A stretch of DNA of 14,655 nt from contig JAPLUJ010000618.1 of NCBI GenBank assembly GCA_026397695.1, positions 560 through 15,214 of the forward strand, written 5' to 3'. The position numbers and the translations under genes were made by a program. This stretch comes from Verrucomicrobiota bacterium (GTDB taxonomy: Bacteria; Verrucomicrobiota; Verrucomicrobiia; Verrucomicrobiales; Akkermansiaceae). Below the pieces are notes generated by a model. That model was not told the DNA's origin and did no database searches. It saw only the letters and a list, made by a program, of their open reading frames with translations. Below, in pieces: positions 1 through 7,478 of this stretch; within the stretch, counting starts at the first letter, position 1, and each line of letters starts with the position of its first letter.

Positions 1-134
1 GACGGCAGCACGACAAGCGGATTCTTGCGTTTCTCTCAAGCAGGAATCTGCCACAAGTGCCGAATCCCAACGTTACCAATTATTGGCATCGGCGATGGAC
101 GGATGGCGCTGGATCGGCAAGATGTCCCCGCCCG

Positions 135-2039
135 ATGCCCGCCCTGCTTTCCGCCAACGAAATCCGCCTTGCCTATGGCTATCAGACGCTGCTTGACGGC
201 GTGACCCTCGCGATTCGCGCCGGGGAAAAAATCGGCATGGTCGGGCGCAACGGCTGCGGGAAAACCTCGTTGCTGAGAATTCTCACCGGTCTGCAGGTGG
301 CGGATGCCGGGGAAATCGCCGTGCGGAGGTCGCTGCGCATCGGCTATCTGCCGCAGGAATTCGAGCTCGATCCTGACACGAGTGTGCGGGAAAACATCGC
401 CTCGGGAGCCACGGATATCGTCGACGCCGTGCGACGTTACGAAACCGGTGCCGGCAGCGAGGCGGAATTGGCGGACCTGCTGCATTTGATCGACCATGCG
501 GATGGATGGAATCTGGACGCCCGCATCAAGGCCACCGCCACCGCGCTCGACGCACCCGCGCTGGATCTAACGGTCGGCTCTCTATCAGGCGGAGAGAAAC
601 GCCGGGTCGCCCTGTGCCGGGCGCTGGCCTGCCAACCGGATTTATTGTTACTTGACGAGCCGACGAACCATCTGGATGCCGAGTCGATTCGCTGGCTCGA
701 GGATTACCTCAAGGGCTTTCCGGGAGCAGTTATTTTTGTGACACACGACCGGTATTTTCTTGATGTGATTGCCACGCGGATCATTGAGATCGACCAGGGC
801 CGGGCGTTTTCCCATCCGGGAAATTACACCGCGTTTCTGGAATCCAAGGCGGTGCGCCGCCAGATCAGCGAACAAACCGAACGCCGCCGCCAACGGTTTC
901 TGCGTGAGGAACTCGACTGGGTGCGCTCCGGCGTGAAGGCGCGCGGCACCAAATCGCGCCACCGGATGGCGCAATACTACGAGATCGAAGGCATGGAGGT
1001 GCCGCCCGAGGAACGGGAAATGGACTTGCTCATCCCGCCGCCGCCGAATCTGGGAAACATCGTCGTCGAACTCGAGAATGCCGGCGTCAACATCGGCAGC
1101 GCCGCCGCCCCCCGCTGGTTGTTCCGTCACCTCACGCTCACCCTGCGCCCGGGCCAATGCACCGGCATCGTCGGTCGGAATGGCGTGGGCAAAACCACCC
1201 TGCTCAAGTTATGCCTTGGCCAAATCCCGCCCACCCAAGGGACCGCCATCCTGGGCAAGCGCGTGAAGGTGAACTACATCGACCAAACACGCATGCAACT
1301 CGCCGGCACCGGATCTTTGTTAGATGAGGTGTCCGATGGCAATGAGAAGCTGATGTTCGGCAGTCAGCCGCTCGGCGCGCGTGCCTACCTGCGCCGGTTT
1401 CTGTTTGATGACAAGCGCATCAACGAACGGGTCGATCTTCTATCAGGAGGCGAGCGCGCGCGGCTGATGCTGGCCAAGGTGCTCAAGAACGGCGGGAACC
1501 TGATCGTGTTGGACGAGCCGACCAACGACCTCGATCTGCCCTCGCTGCGGATGTTGGAGGAGGCGCTGGCGGATTTCGATGGCGCGGTGATCTGCGTTTC
1601 CCACGACCGGTATTTTCTCGACCGGATCTGCGATCAAATCATCGCCTTCGAGGACCACGGCATCATCGTCCAGCCGGGCAACTATTCGTATTACCTCGAA
1701 AAACGCCAGGCCCGCGAAGCCGCCGCGCGCATCCAGGCGCAGGCCGTCGCGCGCACGGTCGCGGCGCACCGGAAAACCGCCACCGCCACCAAACCGCGCA
1801 AGCTCACCTTCAAGGAAAAGGCCGAGCTGGCAGGCATCGAAGGTGCGATTCTAGCAGCCGAGCAGGAAGTCGAGGCCATTGAGGCGATGCTGCACGATCC
1901 GGACTTCCAGGCTACGCGCTTCGCGGAAATCCCATCACTGATAGAAAAGCTCGATGCCGCCAAAGCCGAAGTCACCAGGATCTATCAACGGTGGGAAGAT
2001 CTGGAACACCTGCAATCCCCACCGCGGCGAGATGAGTAA
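135..2039 (+). CDS. uup: ABC-F family ATPase, Uup type
   Basis: This is a soluble protein with two ATP-binding cassettes and no membrane segment, the hallmark of ABC-F proteins that act on ribosomes in the cytoplasm. Numbered from the ATG at 135 (634 aa), the first cassette has Walker A GRNGCGKT at 37-44, signature LSGGE at 150-154 and Walker B with LLDEPTNHLD (D174, E175). The second has Walker A GRNGVGKT at about 347-354, LSGGE at 436-440 and LDEPTNDLD (D460, E461). Both catalytic Glu residues are present. After the second cassette an Ala/Arg/Lys-rich linker leads to a charged C-terminal helical pair beginning RKLTFKEKAEL, which matches the Uup C-terminal domain and separates it from EttA. 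The frame stays open upstream to a GTG at 57, but MPALLSANEIRLAYG at 135 fits the usual ABC-F start, so 135 is preferred. It stands alone, with about 480 bases before the next gene. The symbol is by subfamily resemblance. Confidence 0.93.
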   Translation: MPALLSANEIRLAYGYQTLLDGVTLAIRAGEKIGMVGRNGCGKTSLLRILTGLQVADAGEIAVRRSLRIGYLPQEFELDPDTSVRENIASGATDIVDAVRRYETGAGSEAELADLLHLIDHADGWNLDARIKATATALDAPALDLTVGSLSGGEKRRVALCRALACQPDLLLLDEPTNHLDAESIRWLEDYLKGFPGAVIFVTHDRYFLDVIATRIIEIDQGRAFSHPGNYTAFLESKAVRRQISEQTERRRQRFLREELDWVRSGVKARGTKSRHRMAQYYEIEGMEVPPEEREMDLLIPPPPNLGNIVVELENAGVNIGSAAAPRWLFRHLTLTLRPGQCTGIVGRNGVGKTTLLKLCLGQIPPTQGTAILGKRVKVNYIDQTRMQLAGTGSLLDEVSDGNEKLMFGSQPLGARAYLRRFLFDDKRINERVDLLSGGERARLMLAKVLKNGGNLIVLDEPTNDLDLPSLRMLEEALADFDGAVICVSHDRYFLDRICDQIIAFEDHGIIVQPGNYSYYLEKRQAREAAARIQAQAVARTVAAHRKTATATKPRKLTFKEKAELAGIEGAILAAEQEVEAIEAMLHDPDFQATRFAEIPSLIEKLDAAKAEVTRIYQRWEDLEHLQSPPRRDE

Positions 2040-2517
2040 GTCTTCATGCGAGACCACCATGGAACATCGAACCGCGCAAGGATGAGCAACAGCAGCGGAC
2101 CGCAGGGGTCATGGTTTGGAGATCCCAACCCCTCCAGCAAGATCATCGCGACAAATCCACGGACGATCGTCAGCAAATTTGTCGCATCCTCCGGTGCTGG
2201 TTTCCTGCTGTGTTGGTTGTTTGTGGTTTGGATGGGGAACCTTGGGACATCCTGAGGTCCGATCGGACACGCAGATGTCCAGGTGGATCGGAGCGTGAGT
2301 GGGAGTGTTAGTGTCGGAGTGTGAGACTGGACCGGCGCGACGAGTAACGAACGAAGGACTTCGCCGCCGTCTTTCCGAAGAGGTTAAAGCAGCGATATGC
2401 GTCCTGATGAAGAGCCTTGGGCCACGCCTGATCTTCCTGCAAGATTTGGAGTCATCGAAACGTAAGATCCACAGCCCTGAACCTCATTCCCAACACGTGT
2501 ACCACTGAATCTCTAAC
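2040..2517. other. Intergenic region without a convincing gene
   Basis: These 478 bases hold only short overlapping reading frames in several registers (for example 2046-2255 and 2299-2508 on plus, 1985-2176 on minus). None has a recognisable domain or consistent codon use. The region includes a nested inverted repeat at 2245-2280 and a G/T-rich stretch at about 2295-2325 in which GGAGTG and TTAGTG-like units recur imperfectly. It presumably carries the promoter of the cluster starting at 2518, but no convincing -35/-10 pair or Shine-Dalgarno site is visible before that start. Confidence 0.6.
2245..2280. repeat. Nested inverted repeat (possible operator or RNA hairpin)
   Basis: An outer 7-base inverted repeat, GGACATC at 2245-2251 and GATGTCC at 2274-2280, encloses a perfect 12-base palindrome GTCCGATCGGAC at 2257-2268. 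The two halves are spaced symmetrically, five bases on each side of the inner palindrome. No T-run follows, so it is not an ordinary intrinsic terminator. It lies about 240 bases before the cluster at 2518 and could be a binding site for a dimeric regulator, but that is inference. Confidence 0.45.
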
Positions 2518-4353
2518 ATGAAAGTCGCATCCCGGACCCATCGCCGTCCATTTTCCGATCGTTTGATTACCGCCACATTGGCACCGCAGTTCACTCCCAG
2601 CCGCATGAACGGTGGCGGGACGGCTCTTGAGCGTTTTCTCCGGGAGCAGTGGTGCGTGCTCGCCGCTGCGTGCTTGGCCTATTGTGGTGGCATGTGGCCG
2701 GCAGCCCGGGCTGGCTCGTTGGTGATTCCCGCGTGGTCGTTCGCCAGCGGCAATGCCCGGGTGCATGTGAGTCCGGACCCCGTTGCGGATGCCGGACCGG
2801 TGATAGGCAGCGGAGCCGAGCAACCCTGGGGATGGTCGGTCGAATACGTCATCGACTTCCCGGTTACCGGCCAATACACGCTGCAGGTATGTTATGCGGC
2901 GGCCGAGGCGCGGCCCATGGAGATCTATTTCAACGGCAAGATGCTGATAGACAAGTGCTGCACCGGTGTTACCTTCGGTCCGGCGTCATCTGACAAGCCG
3001 GCCGAAGTCACATGGAACAGCAGCGGCGCAAAGTGGGAAGGATTATATAACCAGGGAAGCTTGCAGGTTCCTCACCAACTCGCGATCACCAAGGGCAAGC
3101 ATACGCTGAAGTTTGCCGCCTTTCCGGCGGATTGGCAGCCGCCCCAGTATCAAGTGCGGGATCTCGAGAGCATCCCGGCTGCATCCCGTGCGGAGTTCCT
3201 GACTGCGGGCGATGCGCAAGTGGCCGCCCTGCCGCCGTGCATCAAAAAGATGACCGCAACCCCGGTCGCCGGATCATTGGTGATTCCCGCCTGGACGTTC
3301 GATCGTGGCAATGCGCGGATCTACGCCAGCCCCGAACAATTTGCCGATGACGGACCCTTGGTCGGCAGCGACCCGCTGACGCCCGGTGCGGGGGTGGTCG
3401 AATACGACATCGATTTTCCGGTGACCGCCGAATACACGCTACAGATTTCCTATGCGGCGGCCGAGGCACGGCCGGTGGACGTTTTGTTAGACGGGAATAT
3501 CCTGGGCCGGAGCTGCTATGGCGTGACCTTCGGTACCGCACGCACGGAGTTGCCGGTTAGATTATCATGGAGCAGCAGAAGCGCGCAGTGGGAAGAAAGC
3601 CCCCTCAAGCTGTCGGTCACCGAGGGCAAGCACACGCTGAAGTTTGCCCGCAACGGAGCGCTGCCGCATCTGGTGGCCCTGCGGCTGGACTCGGCGGTGG
3701 AATTTCCGAAGGATTGGAAGCAGCCAAGCCGCAAGGTGCGGCACCTCGACGGTGTCACGGCCCCGCAGCACGCCGCGTTTCTGCCGCCGGGTGCCGTGAA
3801 CGTGGCGGCCCTGCGGTTGGCCATCCAGGACACGATGACGGAATTCGGCCCGCAATATCCCGATGGGGAGCAGTACCTGAAGCAATTGACCGAACTGGAA
3901 GCCCGGCAGCGCGCGGCCGCGGGCGACGCGACCGAGGAAAAACAGAAGATCGAGGACGCATTGGCGGTGCTGCGCCGCCGGACCATGCTGACCCATCCGG
4001 CGTTGCAATTCGACAAACTCCTGTTTGCCAAGCGCCCGGCCGAACCCTCTCTCCACGGCCACAACTATCATGATCAGGACGCTAACACAATGGGCGGCAA
4101 TCTCTGCATCCTCTCGCCGGTGACCCCGGACGGCAAGGTCACCACGCTCGTGCCGGAACTCGACGGCGGGCTGTTCGGCCAGTTAGACCTGTCGTTCGAA
4201 GATCGATCTGGATCCATCGACCGGGATGATGGTCCCGGGGAGTTTGCGCCAACTCACCTTCGGCAGCGACGAGGAGGCCAAGGCCCTCCGGTGCAACATC
4301 GTCAACGACGGGAAGACACGCGTTCACGATATCGACCCGTGTTATCTGCCTAA
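2518..4353 (+). CDS. HZS-alpha-like exported protein, N-terminal part (frame broken)
   Basis: This is the front part of a large exported protein whose rest is encoded in another frame at 4226-5911. After a positively charged start there is a hydrophobic stretch around WCVLAAACLAY and a likely signal-peptidase site after AARA, near residue 65. A second ATG at 2605 (residue 30) sits closer to that signal and may be the true start; neither has a clear Shine-Dalgarno site. Residues 66-432 form two tandem modules that resemble beta-sandwich carbohydrate-binding domains. A charged, probably coiled segment follows, then FDKLLFAKRP and GHNY, typical of the entry to the beta-propeller part of HzsA-like proteins. 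Past about residue 573 (base 4237) the sequence becomes Arg/Gln-rich and meaningless, while a typical LRQLTFG continues in frame +2. The last about 38 residues are therefore most likely not native. The function of the whole protein is unknown. Confidence 0.8.
   Translation: MKVASRTHRRPFSDRLITATLAPQFTPSRMNGGGTALERFLREQWCVLAAACLAYCGGMWPAARAGSLVIPAWSFASGNARVHVSPDPVADAGPVIGSGAEQPWGWSVEYVIDFPVTGQYTLQVCYAAAEARPMEIYFNGKMLIDKCCTGVTFGPASSDKPAEVTWNSSGAKWEGLYNQGSLQVPHQLAITKGKHTLKFAAFPADWQPPQYQVRDLESIPAASRAEFLTAGDAQVAALPPCIKKMTATPVAGSLVIPAWTFDRGNARIYASPEQFADDGPLVGSDPLTPGAGVVEYDIDFPVTAEYTLQISYAAAEARPVDVLLDGNILGRSCYGVTFGTARTELPVRLSWSSRSAQWEESPLKLSVTEGKHTLKFARNGALPHLVALRLDSAVEFPKDWKQPSRKVRHLDGVTAPQHAAFLPPGAVNVAALRLAIQDTMTEFGPQYPDGEQYLKQLTELEARQRAAAGDATEEKQKIEDALAVLRRRTMLTHPALQFDKLLFAKRPAEPSLHGHNYHDQDANTMGGNLCILSPVTPDGKVTTLVPELDGGLFGQLDLSFEDRSGSIDRDDGPGEFAPTHLRQRRGGQGPPVQHRQRREDTRSRYRPVLSA
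2713..3813 (+). repeat. Two tandem copies of a ~186-aa module inside the HZS-alpha-like protein
   Basis: Unit 1 starts at 2713 and unit 2 at 3271, 558 bases apart. Both open with SLVIPAW.F..GNAR, continue with VEY.IDFPVT..YTLQ and YAAAEARP, then GVTFG and GKHTLKFA, and close with a segment ending VAAL. Some DNA is still identical, for example TATGCGGCGGCCGAGGC at 2893 and 3451. Up to that point the units align without gaps; later unit 2 has lost about 27 bases (the GKHTLKFA segments are 531 apart). The pattern shows an in-frame duplication within the gene. A sugar-binding role is inferred from the fold-like pattern only. Confidence 0.8.
4190..4245 (+). other. Frame break within the HZS-alpha-like gene
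   Basis: Upstream coding is in the frame of 2518 (…GLFGQLDLSF then …DDGPG); downstream coding is one base later (…GSLRQLTFG). The frames cross near the run GGGG at 4237-4240. The downstream frame is closed by TAG at 4184-4186 and the third frame by TGA at 4227-4229, so the switch must fall between them. Removing one G would give DDGPGSLRQLTFG. Even so, the stretch between LSF and LRQLT is about 15-20 residues shorter than I expect in this family, so a small deletion may also be present. Confidence 0.75.
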
Positions 4354-5911
4354 CGGCAAGATCGTATTCGTTTCCACGCGTGCCACGCGGATCGTTTTCT
4401 GTGCTCCCGGAGCGACCGTCACCACGCTGCACATCATGGACGCCGACGGCAAGAATCTGCACCGAGTTTCGGAGAGCCCGGTCAACGAAACCGCCCCATC
4501 CGTGATGGACGACGGCCAGGTGCTCTACACGCGCTGGGAGTATGTCGACAAGGGACTGGGCAACGCGCCGAGCCTGTGGTCGGTGCGTCCCGACGGCAGC
4601 GGTTCGGACCATGTGTATAAGAACAACACGGTGTGGCCGGCCGCGATGAGCAGCGCACGCAGTATTCCGGGCAGCAAGAAAATCGTGACAATCGCGGGGG
4701 GGCACCATTTTACGGCCGTCGGCTCGGTGGTGCTGGTGGATACGACCCGCAGCCGCAGCGATATCGATGCGATGACCAGCCTCACGCCCGAGACCGGCTA
4801 TCCGTCGTCCATGGGATATCCCACCACCAAGTTCGGCACGTACATGGACCCATATCCATTGTCCGAAAAGCTCTTTCTCGTCACTCACAACCCCGGTGCC
4901 AAGCACGAGAGAGAGATCGTTTACGGGATCTACGCCCTGGACGCGTGGGGTAACCGGGCGGAGCTCTGTCGTGATCCGCAATATTCCTGTTTCCAGCCGA
5001 TCCCGCTGCGGCCGCGCCGCCTGCCCATGGAGATTGCCTCGGTCGCCCGGGCGGAAGATGCGAAGGACAAGGAACAGTCTTCCTCGCTGTTCATCCAGGA
5101 CATCTATCAGGGAATGACGGGCATTGAGCGCGGCAGGGTCAAGTATGTGCGGGTGATGGGGGCTCTGCCGTGGCTGTGGAATGAGGAAGGCATTGCGTGG
5201 TCGCTCGGCACGGACCCGCATCGCAAGAAGATCTATGGCGTGGTGAAGGTCCATCAAGACGGATCGGCCTATTTCAACGTGCCGCCTAACGAAAACCTCT
5301 TCTTCCAGGCGCTGGATGAAAATTTCATGGCGTTGCAGCAGATGTCGACGTTCGTCAACCTGATGCCCGGCGAGCAACGGTCGTGCATCGGCTGCCACGA
5401 ACCGCGCAAGAATGCGCCGGGCATGACCAGCGTCCGGTCATTGGCCTTGGACCAACCCGTCCAGACGATGACACCGCAGCCCGGCGATACCGGTCCGCGC
5501 ATGGTTGACTTCGCCGCGGACGTTCAGCCGGCCTTGGACAAGCATTGCGTCGCTTGTCACGGTGGCGAGGAACCCAAGGGCCGCCTGGATCTTGCCGGCG
5601 TGCCGACCGAGAAATACAGCCGCTCCTACGATAACCTCATTGGCAAGGGCTTGATCAGTTACCGCGACTGTGCCTACGGCCAAGCCCATGTTATGGCCGT
5701 GCCGCCGCTGACCCACGGATCGCATCGGAGCAAGCTGACCGCGCAGATGCTGCAGGATCCCTGCAAGGCGGATCTCACCCGCGAGGAGTTCATCAAGATC
5801 GTCACCTGGATCGACTCCAATGTCCCGTACTTCGGCACCTACCGCGGCAAACGGTCCCTCCAGGACAAAGACCACCCGGACTTCCGCGCCCTGCCCTTGG
5901 CCGGGAAATGA
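4226..5911 (+). CDS. HZS-alpha-like dihaem protein, C-terminal part
   Basis: This frame carries the propeller and haem region of the protein begun at 2518. The ATG at 4226 is probably not a real start; coding that matches the family begins about 4238. Propeller-like repeats are visible (ADGKNLHRVSES, DDGQVLYTRWEY, SLWSVRPDGSGS). Near residues 345-395 comes the segment VPPNENLFFQALDE then PGEQRSCIGCHEPR, characteristic of the hydrazine synthase alpha (HZS_alpha) region; the haem motif is C387-C390-H391. A second haem motif, CVACH (C441, C444, H445), sits in a C-terminal domain like the planctomycete-type cytochrome c, followed by GSHRSKL and ITWID-like VTWIDSNVPYFGTY. The protein would be periplasmic or surface exposed. 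Most PVC members of this family are of unknown function, and hydrazine synthesis is not implied. The next gene starts 25 bases after the stop. Confidence 0.85.
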   Translation: MMVPGSLRQLTFGSDEEAKALRCNIVNDGKTRVHDIDPCYLPNGKIVFVSTRATRIVFCAPGATVTTLHIMDADGKNLHRVSESPVNETAPSVMDDGQVLYTRWEYVDKGLGNAPSLWSVRPDGSGSDHVYKNNTVWPAAMSSARSIPGSKKIVTIAGGHHFTAVGSVVLVDTTRSRSDIDAMTSLTPETGYPSSMGYPTTKFGTYMDPYPLSEKLFLVTHNPGAKHEREIVYGIYALDAWGNRAELCRDPQYSCFQPIPLRPRRLPMEIASVARAEDAKDKEQSSSLFIQDIYQGMTGIERGRVKYVRVMGALPWLWNEEGIAWSLGTDPHRKKIYGVVKVHQDGSAYFNVPPNENLFFQALDENFMALQQMSTFVNLMPGEQRSCIGCHEPRKNAPGMTSVRSLALDQPVQTMTPQPGDTGPRMVDFAADVQPALDKHCVACHGGEEPKGRLDLAGVPTEKYSRSYDNLIGKGLISYRDCAYGQAHVMAVPPLTHGSHRSKLTAQMLQDPCKADLTREEFIKIVTWIDSNVPYFGTYRGKRSLQDKDHPDFRALPLAGK

Positions 5912-5936
5912 TCCGCCACCCAGCCGCCCACCGCAA

Positions 5937-7457
5937 ATGAACACATGCGACAAGCATCGCACCGCACTGTCAGTGACGCGCAGGCAATTCGTGAAACGGT
6001 GCACTGCCGCGACCGCAGCCATAGGTTTTCCCATGGTCGTACCGGCGAATGTTTTTGGAGCAAATGACAAGATCCGCGTCGCCGTGATCGGCCTCGGCGG
6101 TCGTGGTGCCCAGACCCATGTTACAAGCCTGGGCAACCAGAATGGCGTCGAGGTGGTGGCGATCTGTGACCCGGACCGCGAGCGCTTGAACAGCGCCGCA
6201 GGGAACATCAAGAAATGGTATGATCGCGACGTGGACACATATATCGACATGCGCGATATCATGAAGCGTCAGGACATAGATGTGGTCTCCATCGCCAACC
6301 AGACATACTGGCACGGGCTGAGCACCATTTGGGCATGCCAGGCCGGGAAACATGTCTATGTGGAGAAACCGCTTTCCCAATATATCTGGGAAGGCCGGCA
6401 AATGGTCAACGCGGCTCACAAACACAATCGTATCGTCCAGTGTGGAACGCAACATCGCTCAAGCAGTGGTGTTAGGGAGGCCATCCAATGGACCCGCGAA
6501 GGCCATCTGGGAAAGATCAAGCAAATCACCTGTTTTGCCATCAAGGTGCGGGGGCCGATTGGCAAACGGGACACCCCGCTCCCGATTCCCGACGCGATCG
6601 ACTATGACTTATGGTGCGGCCCGGCGCAAAAACTGCCCATCTATCGGAACGTGCTCCAATATGATTGCAGATACATGTGGAACACGGGAGTTGGAGAAAC
6701 CGTGGATCAGGGCGTTCACGAGTTGGACGTGGCGCGCTGGTGGCTTGGCGAAAAAGCGCTGCCGCGACGTACCATGAGCATTGGCGGGCGCTTCATGTGG
6801 GACGATGTCGGCCAAGTTGCCAATGCCCATATCGTGTACTATGATTTTCCCACAGCTCCCGTCGTTCACGAAATATACAACATCAAAGCACCAGCCTTTG
6901 TCGATGGGTTGAACATCTTCAAAAACAAGGGCAGCAGAGCTGAAAAGACGCTGCGGGCCGGTCCTGTCGGTCTTCGTGTGATGTATGAGGAAGGTTGTGT
7001 CCTGGTACAGGCATACGAGTCGCATCAGACATGCGTGGCCTATGATCTCAAGGGCAAGGAAATCATGTCGTTCCACGGTCGTGGCGAGCCCCACCACTTT
7101 GACAACTTCATCGCGGCGGTGCGCAGCGGTCGGCGCGATGACCTCCACGCCGAGATTGAGCAAGGTCATCTGTCCACGGCAACTGCCCATACCGCCAATA
7201 TCTCGTACCGGGTGGGCGAAGTGGCGGCGGTGAAGCAACAGCGGGCGGCGACTGCGGGTGTCCCCGATTTCAATGAATCATTGGAGCGTTTCCACTCGAT
7301 ATTGAAGGGCCACGGCATCAATCCCGACACGGCCACACTGGGGCCATGGCTGGAAGTGGACCAGCCAAAGGAATGTTTCAAGAATCATGACCGGGCCAAT
7401 GCGCTTGTCCTCGGCAGTTATCGCGAATCGTTCAAGGTGCCCGACCTTTCGATCTGA
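5937..7457 (+). CDS. Tat-exported Gfo/Idh/MocA oxidoreductase
   Basis: A 506-aa NAD(P)-dependent oxidoreductase-fold protein of the Gfo/Idh/MocA family. The N-terminus has a twin-arginine signal (R15-R16 in TRRQFVKR) followed by an Ala-rich hydrophobic stretch, so the protein is probably exported folded with its cofactor. The Rossmann fingerprint GLGGRG lies at 52-57, the family's EKP motif at E143-K144-P145, and DQGVHELD at 257-264 supplies the conserved active-site His region. The C-terminal half is the usual alpha/beta dimerisation domain. The frame is open back to 5820, but the ATG at 5937 places the Tat signal correctly, and the extension would overlap the haem protein gene. There is no clear ribosome binding site; the gap to the upstream stop is 25 bases, suggesting translational coupling. 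The substrate, probably a sugar or sugar acid derivative, cannot be told from sequence. Confidence 0.92.
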   Translation: MNTCDKHRTALSVTRRQFVKRCTAATAAIGFPMVVPANVFGANDKIRVAVIGLGGRGAQTHVTSLGNQNGVEVVAICDPDRERLNSAAGNIKKWYDRDVDTYIDMRDIMKRQDIDVVSIANQTYWHGLSTIWACQAGKHVYVEKPLSQYIWEGRQMVNAAHKHNRIVQCGTQHRSSSGVREAIQWTREGHLGKIKQITCFAIKVRGPIGKRDTPLPIPDAIDYDLWCGPAQKLPIYRNVLQYDCRYMWNTGVGETVDQGVHELDVARWWLGEKALPRRTMSIGGRFMWDDVGQVANAHIVYYDFPTAPVVHEIYNIKAPAFVDGLNIFKNKGSRAEKTLRAGPVGLRVMYEEGCVLVQAYESHQTCVAYDLKGKEIMSFHGRGEPHHFDNFIAAVRSGRRDDLHAEIEQGHLSTATAHTANISYRVGEVAAVKQQRAATAGVPDFNESLERFHSILKGHGINPDTATLGPWLEVDQPKECFKNHDRANALVLGSYRESFKVPDLSI

Positions 7458-7470
7458 CAAATCCGGCACA

Positions 7471-7475
7471 GGAGA
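7471..7475 (+). promoter_or_regulatory. Shine-Dalgarno site for the second oxidoreductase
   Basis: GGAGA ends three bases before the ATG at 7479 and six bases before a second in-frame ATG at 7482. The spacing favours 7482 as the codon actually used, which would shorten the protein by one residue. Confidence 0.6.
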
Positions 7476-7478
7476 AAC

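Noticed and set aside
57..134. N-terminal extension of the ABC-F protein from GTG at 57
   Set aside because: The extra 26 residues (Trp/Arg-rich) have no counterpart in ABC-F proteins, and the ATG at 135 gives the expected start.
2295..2325. Tandem repeat or CRISPR-like unit in the G/T-rich stretch
   Set aside because: The GAGTG-like units are imperfect, unevenly spaced and too short to support a repeat array.
2046..2508. Several short plus-strand frames of 60-70 codons
   Set aside because: They overlap one another in different registers, lack ribosome sites and contain no recognisable domain.
4226..4353. Programmed ribosomal frameshift joining the two HZS-alpha-like frames
   Set aside because: There is no slippery heptamer with a downstream structure, and the other two breaks at G/C runs favour an error or mutation.
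4139..5398. Long minus-strand open frame of 419 codons
   Set aside because: It is the antisense of the haem-protein gene, His/Arg-rich with no domain; long shadows are normal at this base composition.
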